A stretch of DNA of 22,500 bases from Prorocentrum cordatum (taxonomy: Eukaryota > Sar > Dinophyceae > Prorocentrales > Prorocentraceae): the NCBI GenBank assembly GCA_963575745.1, contig CAUYUJ010017885.1, positions 1-22,500 of the forward strand, read 5' to 3'. The translations under genes were made by a program, and so were the position numbers. This document shows positions 16,141-22,500 of the stretch, piece by piece (position 1 is the stretch's first letter; every line of letters begins with the position of its first letter). The notes beneath the pieces are model-generated. The model ran no database searches. It was not told the origin of the DNA and saw only the letters and a list, made by a program, of their open reading frames with translations.

Positions 16141-16639
16141 AATCTCGGGAATCGATGATCTGGGCTCCTGGAACGCGTGGCCCCGGGTCCGTCTGGGGCT
16201 GGGATGGCTCATCCCAAGCTTCATCGGGGGGAAGCCCCTCTCATTGGACGTCCACCGCAGACACCCTGCGGGTACGAGCTGCTTGTAGCAACCCCTGCCA
16301 CTGGGGATCGCGAGCCAACCGCAGTCCATATTCCTCCTCCGGGCTCGCCAAACGGACTTGTTCCGCACTGCATTTCCACAGACGGGCTCTGGCCGCAACC
16401 CAGACGGTTCCCCCCTCACTCAAGACCACAACTCCCGGACCGGTCCAACCGTCCCTGCGACGACCTAAAGCGTCCGACCGAGATGACATCCGAGAGAAGT
16501 GGCGCCAGACAAACACCCACTGGCCGGGGGTAAAGGTCCGGACCCCTGGGGTCTGGGCCCTGGAGGCCCGGCTAATTTTATCACGCGCCGTTACTTCCAT
16601 AGCAAGTCGTCTGGCCGCCCCCCGCACTGCCTGGGCTCG

Positions 16640-17410
16640 AGCGAACTCGGCGCCGGCCTCGTCTTGCTCAGAGGCCGGTCGCAAAGAGCCCTGCCAGCCT
16701 GGAAGTCCTCGGTGATCGCCCGAAAGGAGATCATGGGGAAGACGGGGATTTTCACCAAACACCAGCTGGAGAGGGGAAAACCCTCCGCGATGCCAGAACC
16801 TGTTCTTGTGAGCGATCATCTCCGTAATGAGATCCTCAAGCTCCTGGACATCCGCTGGCATAAACGATCCGGCTTCCAGTTCGGCCCTCGCGCGTTCCTT
16901 GACCCAGCCTCCGTGGCGCTCCACGCGGCCATTTTGCCACGGAGAGTCCGCGTCGCAGACATGGTGACACCCCCCCCCCCCCCAGTGTTCCATCCCTCTC
17001 GCGAATCGTGCAACAAACTCAGATCCTCCGTCCGAGATGAGAAAGTGGGGGGCTCCCAATGGTCTAATCCACGCTCGCAAATAGGCGGACCAGACAGAAG
17101 TGGACCGGGCATTTTCTAATCTCACCACCACCTGGAGATTGGAGCCGTGGTCGACCACGTTAAGAAAGGGCCACGTAACGCCTCGGAACTCAAAGTAAAA
17201 CAAGTCCACGCCAACTATGCGGTTGAACCGCAAGGTGCGAGGGAGGGCCACTCGGCGATGCACTCCCGCCCGAGACCTTTCCTCACACTCCGAACGCCTA
17301 AAGCGACGTCTGATCCAGTGGACCACGTGCCTCTTGGCACCCCCGGCCCGCAGGACCTTAACAAACTTGCGAACGTCCGGGTGCCCCATGTTCACGTGCA
17401 GCTTGAACAG
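16640..17410 (-). other. Pre-integrase zinc finger and DDE integrase core
   Basis: LHVNMGHPDVRKFVKV supplies H960 and H965. The expected CxxC pair appears as RSEC, so the first Cys is Arg (R994, codon CGT) and only C997 remains. The core has VGVDLFYF (D1024), FLISDGGSEF (D1082) and SPWQNGRVERHG (E1119). Spacings are D-x57-D and D-x36-E; the latter is one more than the usual 35 and coincides with a run of 14 G on the coding strand (16970-16983). The C-terminal FTPGQWVFVWRHF and GWTGPGVVV are typical of this element group. Confidence 0.85.
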
Positions 17411-17639
17411 CAAGCGTTTCTCATCTTCCGAGGGTTCCGGTTCCTCAAGCTTGCTACCTCCCTTGGCCTCCTGAGGACCTCTGGTTTCCGGCTCGTCGCC
17501 ACTGTCTTCGTCGGAGCCCTCGGGCTCCTCCACCTCCTCGGCTTCCGCAGGGTAGCCCTCCACCAGTTCCGCCCAGGTGGGAGGGGCCTTCTCGGCCGCC
17601 CCGCTCCACTGTTCGGCAACAGCTCGGGCCACCAACTGC

Positions 17640-18250
17640 GCGAAACGTGGAGGGTAACTTCCCGCCTTGGTGGTGATGGCCCCTCCCTCGAGCACTGCGT
17701 GCTCGTGACCCCCTGCGCGCCATTTGCCGTCGAGACGCCTGAGCAGATGGGAATGATTCGACAGGGTCCCAGTGGGCTTCTTGTTAAGCCCTCGGTCGTC
17801 AACCTGAAGGCCGAAACGACACATGTCTACGCGCACCCTTCGCACCCCCGGAAGGGATGCCACATGCTCGACAACCATGGAACGCCATGACGTTGCGTAA
17901 AGCGGATGTTCGAAAGCAAAGAATCGTCCGTGCTTCACCTGATAGGTCGCGATCTCCATACACAGGATCAGATCGCGAAGTCCGTCCGAGACCATGCGAT
18001 CCCACTCGCCGGGATTCATTCGATCGCGGTCGAGGCGGTTGATTGCCGAAAAGGCTTTGCATTCAGGACGTAACCATATCATTTCGGGCTCTTCAGTCTG
18101 GATATACTTCCACAGCGCCGAGACGCCCCCCGCCCGAGAGGAATCCCAACCCAAGCGTCGGTCCCAGCTGGACTGATCTCCCACGGGGGCCCCAGCCCGA
18201 GACACAGCGGGAGCAATGCGAGGAGGACAGAAGACCTCGATAAAGGCGTT
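17640..18250 (-). other. C5-methyltransferase-like domain
   Basis: Residues 678-687 read FIEVFCPPRI, then RAGAPVGDQSSWDRRLGWDS, then PEMIWLRPECKAFSAINR (C739), then RFFAFEHP, and finally KPTGTLSNHSHLLRR and YPPRFAQLVARAV. This order resembles DNA C5-methyltransferases: a motif I-like start, a P-x-C-x-x-F-S loop where the catalytic Cys sits, an ENP-like motif, and a target-recognition-like tail. The PPC proline pair is replaced by PEC, so activity is doubtful. I recall the same domain in many dinoflagellate polyproteins and infer its relation to methyltransferases from motifs only. Confidence 0.5.
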
Positions 18251-18567
18251 GCGAGAGCGGACCCTCGCGGGGAAAGACCCAGACCGGAGCTCTTCCGACC
18301 CGCAAGCCAACCCGATCTGCCGGGACAAGTCCTCCACGGCTCTCCTGACCTGGAATCCGCACGCAACCTCGTGATCGTCATTATAGGAGTTCCCATCGAG
18401 CCAGTCCAGGCTCCAAGGCTCCTGCAGTCCTCGAGAGGTCCCACTGTGCCTCCCCGACGCACCTAACGTGCCGGAAGAAGCTGCTCCCTCGGTCGGGAGA
18501 CTCGTGGCGCACAGTCCTCGAAGGGTCCTCGCACCTTCAGGACTAGATGAGTCAAGGGATCCTGCAC

Positions 18568-20319
18568 TTAACTTTCTGAAACGTCGCTCACGATCTCCCA
18601 ACTCGGATGGACCTCGAGCTCCTCTGGAATGGTGTACAGCTCCGCTGGATCGTTGGGAGTTGTTGTCGATAGGCTCGCTGCGGGACCTGCAGTCGTAGTC
18701 GCAGTCGGCCATTCGCCGCCCTGTCGACTCGACTCGTTGTCGGGCGGCGGTGGCGGAGGAGGCGGTGGCTGCCCGCTCCCTGAGGAGCCTCCGCTCCCAG
18801 GCCAACCTACGCTCGCCTCCATGGCCTCGGCTGAGCCGTACCAGTGGTTCAGCTGAGAGTGAAACGGCACCGGCTCCGCAGCCATCTGAGCACTCACCGC
18901 CTGCGCAATCCCGGCCAGGACCGAGCCCAGCTGGATCATCATCTGGCCGAGCTGGCCCACGGAGTGCTCCACGTTCGTCAGCGTCGAGCCGATCGCCTGG
19001 ATCTGCTCCTGCATCGTGTCGAGATTCTCCCCGAAATCCTCGAAGGCCGCGAGCATCTTGCGGATCTGCATGACCTGTTGATAGATCTGCTGCAGCCCCT
19101 CGGTTGTCTGGGTAGGCTGCTGCTCGGCCATTGTGACGACCTCCACCATCAGGTCGATCACCTCGCGGGCTTGTCCCAAGGCACGGACTCCCTCTGGCAT
19201 GGACTCCAGCTGCCAGTGCAAGCTCTGGAGGAGGGTGCTCAGAGAGTTCACTGTCGTGAGTGCTGCACCTCCGGCTCGAAAGTTCGGGTCGTTCTGCAGG
19301 ATGTCGACCGCCTTCCGAGCACTGCTGGCCGCTGCCCGCGCGGCCCGCGCAGCCTCCGCTGCCGAAGGAGCGGACGGAACGCCGCCTCCTCCCTGGCCTC
19401 GCGGCACCCAGGTCAAACGCTCCCCGCAGATGTTGCACTTGGAACCTCCGCCGTGCTGGTTCCCGTAGTACTTGATCGCGTGCTGCGGGTGCTGACAGTT
19501 GTTCGGGTGGACGGGGGGCGGCTCGCCGGGCAACGCTGGCCCGTGCACTGTAGAGGCCGTAGGAGCGGTCGACGGAGGAGCCTTCACTGGAAGTTGGCCG
19601 GGGGCGATCGACGCCGCTGGAGTCGTCCTTGCTGCTGTCGCCGCCGCCCTGGCCGCTGCCTGGAGCTCCCCGGCCCTGGCTGCCACGACCTGGGCCGACG
19701 GTCCCGCCACGGGTCCCGGAGGTGCTGGAATCCCCGCCGCTGCCGCTGCCAAGGCCGCGGCCGCTTGCTGCTGCTCGAGCGTCGGCGGCACTATAGCCGT
19801 AGCCGGTCCCAGCTGATGAACTGGATGCGGCCAGCCAGGCGGCGCCCCCGTCGGCAAGGGAGGTCGATCGACCATCTGTGAGGCCGACCCTGTGCCGTTC
19901 GCCCCCGGCGACCCCGGCGACGTCTCCAAAGCCTGGGGAACTTCCATCACCGCATCGACTGCCTCCGTGCTCGTCGCAGCGTTGCCGCTGGTCTGTCCGG
20001 CTGCCAGGGCCGCCAGCTGCTGGATCTGCTCGGGCGTCATGCCCTGCGCCGCCTGCACCTGGGCGGATGTGAGCTGCGTCGCTGCGGTCTCGCCTGCCGG
20101 CTGACTCTGCGCGCTCATCCCCTGGATCGGCAGCTGTGGGGTCTCGGACTGAGAGCCCACTCCTGAGTCCGACTCCTCCTCGGCGGCCCGACGTGCCAGA
20201 AACTCGTCGCTTGCCCTCTTCCCTCTTGGCGATGGGCTCCTTCTTCTTCCCCGCCTGCAAGGCCCCGGGAAACACGTGGATCGCCGCTGCCGCCGGCCGC
20301 GCGGCCAGCCTCCTCCTTT
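18568..20319 (-). pseudogene. Second ORF: Pro/Ala-rich protein with Cys/His finger and coiled coil
   Basis: The frame opens after TAA at 20320-20322; the first ATG is at 20118 (MSAQSQPAGETAATQ) and the stop TAA at 18568-18570. It has a disordered Gln/Ala/Pro-rich first third, a finger CQHPQHAIKYYGNQHGGG followed by CNIC (about 19426-19500), then heptad-rich helices (about 18880-19370; for example LESMPEGVRALGQARE) and a Pro-rich tail. I recall a finger of this spacing, with YGN, between protease and integrase of dinoflagellate polyproteins. Likely a structural or RNA-binding part of the polyprotein. It overlaps the Pol frame, in frame -1, for its whole length. Confidence 0.75.
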
Positions 20320-20382
20320 TTATGGATACGAACGAGTCGGGGTCGACTCCCGAGCGGTGATCTCCGATAGCTGAAACTAAGG

Positions 20383-20402
20383 CTCGAGCCGATGGCTACG
20401 GA
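20383..20402 (-). other. Spliced-leader-like sequence inside the retroelement
   Basis: On the minus strand the sequence reads TCCGTAGCCATCGGCTCGAG. Against the spliced leader it matches the first 11 bases (TCCGTAGCCAT) and, after a two-base deletion and one substitution, GGCTC(A/G)AG. It lies upstream of the second ORF, about 265 bases before its first ATG. A frame is open across it in one register (VAIGSSLS), so it may be chance within coding sequence. Confidence 0.4.
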
Positions 20403-20484
20403 CAGAACAGGACAAGGATCGAGAGCTCCTGGGTTGACCGTCTTCGTTGCACGATGCCAAGCCTTGTCGTAGTTACTGGTCGCC

Positions 20485-20730
20485 TTAGTTAGCCATCTTG
20501 ATCCTAGGTCGGAGCGGGCGCACTGAGGCCGCGACTGAAAGACCCCCAAGACCAGCTCGAACCCCATGAGGCCCTAGTAGATCCCGTAGAGCCCCGAGCA
20601 CCCAAGAGTCCTCCTGATGCGTGATCTCGCTGTCCAAGTTCTCCAGAGAGTCGACCTTGACCGTCCTGAACGTGTTTGTGGCCTCGTAGAGTCCCCATGA
20701 GCCCTTTGCTCCTTCCTGGATCTCAACGCC
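20485..20730 (-). pseudogene. Polyprotein linker fragment
   Basis: Reading SWGLYEATNTFRTVKV and then EITHQEDSWVLGALRDLLG before the stop TAA at 20485-20487, in a frame shifted from the hydrophobic helix just upstream. No domain is recognised. Between it and the second ORF (20325-20484) several stops fall in each likely frame. Confidence 0.5.
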
Positions 20731-20813
20731 CCGAGCCCCATGGAGATGGCCACCAATAGGAGGACAAGGAGTAGGAGCGCCATGTACCTCGAAACCTTGC
20801 CACTCGGGTCCAT
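20720..20813 (-). pseudogene. Membrane-type helix in the polyprotein
   Basis: An ATG at 20811-20813 immediately follows a TAG. It encodes MDPSGKVSRYM followed by ALLLLVLLLVAISMGLGAL (19 hydrophobic residues) and basic RSRKEQ. This is a good transmembrane candidate, in the same frame as the protease. The TAG probably interrupts what was one polyprotein. Confidence 0.55.
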
Positions 20814-21125
20814 CTAGAGCGGTAGCTCCCCGTGCTTCAACGTGAAAGAGTCGGGCCTGAGAAAAGGGCACTTGCGCCAAGCAGACGCCGGGACCTCGCA
20901 TGGCCCGTTCAGAGGTCTCACAATCTCCGCCATCCGATGACCAGACCCGAGCCTGGTCATGACAATCACTTGATCGAGAGTGGCGGACACTAGCTGATTT
21001 AGCGGGAGGTCAACCACGCATCCCAGGAAATCTAAAAGATTCACGCTCAAGAGGTGCGGCGCGGAGTCTGCCAAAAACGCAGCGTCGACCACTCCGCATG
21101 CTCCGCCGAGGCGCAGCGGAAAAAA
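20814..21125 (-). pseudogene. C-terminal half of retropepsin-like protease
   Basis: This frame reads PLRLGGACGVVDAAFLADS followed by PHLLSVNLLDFLGCVVDLP and a GSGHRMAEIV tail, which fits the second half of the retropepsin-like domain known from these elements. It starts where a T-run (A-run at 21120-21125 on the plus strand) shifts the frame from the upstream Gag-protease ORF; removing one base of the run would join them. Confidence 0.75.
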
Positions 21126-22056
21126 GAACCGAGCTGATGACCTTGGCCGCTCCTCCGACGCCATGGGCGTTCACCACGTGCTGGAGCCCTTGCTGGGCCA
21201 GTGCCTCTGACTCTCGGTTGAGAGCGTCGAGGCCCTCGAGGTCGCTGCCAGCTCCTGGATCCACCAGTCCCTGGGTCGACTTGGCCGTCAGGTAGATCGC
21301 GTCGGTCGCCAGCTCCTCCTCGGCCTCGCGCCAGGACGGAAGTGACAGGGGGCTGACCCCGACGAACCCCTCGAACATGTAGGCAGACAAACCTCGGCGC
21401 TCACGGACAGGGCCGCCCGTCTTGCCATCCTTTGGCGGATTGGGGCACTCTAGTCCCCAGTGACCCTTCTGGAAGCACAACTTGTACTTGGTTGCCTTCA
21501 TCAACTGCTCTTGAGAGAGCCACGGCCGTCGTCGGCCTCTCCCAGCGCCGCCAGCTCCCCGACCGCCTCCGCCTCGGGCGCCGCCTCGTCCTCGGGCGCC
21601 GCCGCCGCGGCCGCCGGATGAACCGCGAAGTGGCGGAGGAGCATCACCTCCCCTGCGGCCGCCGAAGTACTCCCTGTCCCGCCTGGCGGCCCGCTTGAGG
21701 TCCTTGTTCTGCTTCCACGTCCTCGTGTTGGAGAGGCTCGCCATGGCGTCCTCGACCTGGTCCTCCGTCAGATCCATGTCGTCGATCTCGGCGAGCACGG
21801 CCTCGATGTCCAACTCCTCATCCCCCTCGGCATCCTCGTCGTAGAAGTCATCGTCCTCGCCGGAGCCGTAGTCGATCTGACCACCGACACCACCGCCATC
21901 TGACCGAGAAGGAAAGGAGGGAGGAGAAAACTGATCACCACTGGCCTCGGGGCGCTCAGCATCCGGACCGTGGTCCTCGGTGCCGAACATAGCTCCCGCT
22001 CCTGATCGGCCCGACAGGAGACGCTCAGAGCCTGAGGCATCCATCTGACGAAGGGC
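21120..22056 (-). pseudogene. Gag C-terminus, zinc knuckle and protease start
   Basis: The frame runs from M at 22044 (MDASGSERLLSGRSG). It has a disordered acidic part, an Arg/Gly-rich stretch (about 21530-21650), the knuckle KYKLCFQKGHWGLECPNPP (first ligand Cys replaced by Tyr, codon TAC), then GLVDPGAGSDLEGLDAL, a protease active-site-like D-x-G with Pro in place of Thr or Ser. The last real residues before the frameshift are about KVISSVL. The remaining codons to 21010 are out of frame. Confidence 0.8.
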
Positions 22057-22500
22057 TCAGGCAATGTTCTTGAACTCCAGGCTCCCTGAGGTCAGTGTCC
22101 GCAAATTCTGAGTACCCTGAGACGAGAGATTGGCACCCTCCTCGAGGAACAGACCCTTCAGTTTGTCGGACATCCAGAGGTCGTGTCCCTCCGCCTCGGT
22201 GAACTAGGCTTCTCGTCGACTCACGTACTGAGTAAGAGTCTCTTTGTTCTCCCCAGTGGCCTCGTACAGAGCTCTCCGCCCAGACCTTCGAAGCTCATCG
22301 CCTTCGCGCTCTCCAGTCATCAAGTCCATCCGCGCGATCAGCGTATCCAACCAGGTGGCCTTCGTGAGCTCGTAGTCGGTGATGTCCTCAAATCGGGCCT
22401 GCATATTCCAATCGAACAACTTCATGAACTTCTCGCTTCGACGCCACACTGGTACGTCTGTGTTGGCGCCCCATCTCCTGAGAGCACGCTTCCACTGTCG
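22057..22500 (-). pseudogene. Gag capsid-like region, interrupted and running off the window
   Basis: The open frame entering from beyond 22500 reads NTDVPVWRRSEKFMKLFDWN and continues to LTQYVSRREA, then TAG (22204-22206), then an in-frame coding-like FTEAEGHDLWMSDKLKG segment to TGA (22057-22059), after which the zinc-knuckle ORF continues in the same frame. It resembles the helical Gag of dinoflagellate copia-like elements. The start of Gag is outside the window. Confidence 0.75.

Larger units (their letters stand above)
16241..18567 (-). pseudogene. Pol fragment: methyltransferase-like domain plus integrase
   Basis: This frame is open for 1344 codons from 20275, but only the part after about residue 570 is real; earlier codons are a shadow of the overlapping ORF. 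Numbering from 20275, residues about 676-870 form the methyltransferase-like domain and about 955-1340 the pre-integrase finger, integrase core and C-terminal SH3-like part. Catalytic residues D1024, D1082 and E1119 are all present. The linker at about 905-950 is very acidic (Glu/Asp-rich). The stop at 16241-16243 (TGA) comes soon after the integrase; the same frame stays coding-like to about 16140 (EGLPPDEAWDEPSQPQT and so on), as expected of an interrupted polyprotein whose RT was lost. The frame is -1 relative to the upstream ORF, as in Gag-Pol arrangements, but I see no classic slippery heptamer at the Gag stop. Confidence 0.8.
16140..22500 (-). mobile_element. Degenerate Gag-Pol retroelement (Ty1/copia-like?), truncated before RT
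   Basis: Read from right to left, it carries Gag (entering from beyond the window), a zinc knuckle, protease, hydrophobic helix, Cys/His finger and coiled coil, a methyltransferase-like domain, and integrase. Protease then integrase before RT would suit Ty1/copia; RT is absent, so the class cannot be confirmed. Coding ends near 16140 where the CGGTAAC array begins. No long terminal repeat could be recognised. Frames switch, and in-frame stops at 22204-22206, 22057-22059, 20814-20816 and 16241-16243 break it up, so it is a relic. I recall closely similar domain order in other dinoflagellate genomes. Confidence 0.85.

Noticed and set aside
16928-16940. Leader-like GGCCATTTTG on the plus strand
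   Set aside because: Only about nine bases match and the sequence is explained by the integrase WQNGRVE codons on the other strand.
18844-19881. 345-codon plus-strand frame antisense to the retroelement
   Set aside because: His/Arg/Leu-rich shadow of the well-supported minus-strand ORF.
18570-20275. N-terminal half of the 1344-codon minus-strand frame as a real protein
   Set aside because: It is the shifted reading of the second ORF, with Arg/Gly/Ser-rich sequence and no domain; the recognised domains begin after about residue 670.
16140-22500. Long terminal repeats of the retroelement
   Set aside because: No direct repeat of LTR type was recognised; the 5' end is outside the window and the 3' part is missing.

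Overview
The window looks like nuclear DNA of a dinoflagellate. Three things point there. The predicted genes are short GC-rich exons separated by microsatellite-filled introns, many with GC (some apparently GA) 5' splice sites. Two conceptual proteins match protein families I recall as abundant in, and apparently confined to, dinoflagellates. There are also two degenerate matches to the dinoflagellate trans-spliced leader. I cannot name the species. No tRNA, rRNA, CRISPR array or organelle gene was seen.

Plus strand, left to right. Gene A (459-3294, about 500 codons in 4 exons) encodes a disordered, acidic then basic, probably nuclear protein of unknown function. A gene-poor stretch (3295-5420) holds hairpins, an AT-rich island and three tandem copies of a TGACGTCA-centred palindrome. 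Gene B (5421-10639, about 395 codons in 9 exons) has a Lys/Ala-rich start and a helical body typical of an unnamed dinoflagellate family; one intron is about 1.7 kb and almost entirely simple repeats. After a 1.1 kb spacer, Gene C (11724-14875, about 600 codons in 4 exons) belongs to the large dinoflagellate family marked by HGDG and DLMH motifs, which may derive from transposases. Its coding sequence seems interrupted by an unusual insertion near 12736-13383. Region 14876-16140 is repeat-rich: direct and inverted repeats, three more copies of the same palindrome (41 bp identical to the copy at 5137-5177), and a CGGTAAC-type array.

Minus strand, 22500 down to about 16140: a decayed Gag-Pol retroelement, probably Ty1/copia-like. 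In its own direction it carries Gag (running off the window), a CCHC-type knuckle, a retropepsin-like protease, a short membrane-type helix, a spacer with a spliced-leader-like sequence, a large ORF with a Cys/His finger and coiled coil, a C5-methyltransferase-like domain, and a pre-integrase finger plus DDE integrase. It stops before any reverse transcriptase. In-frame stops, a frameshift in a T-run and lost zinc-ligand cysteines show that it is dead as it stands.

The most unusual signals are the dispersed palindromic repeats, the two spliced-leader-like sequences, introns laid out as a purine tract followed by a pyrimidine tract, the methyltransferase-like domain inside a retroelement, and the insertion that splits Gene C. 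Exon limits come from reading-frame phase and splice motifs by eye; no transcript data were available.
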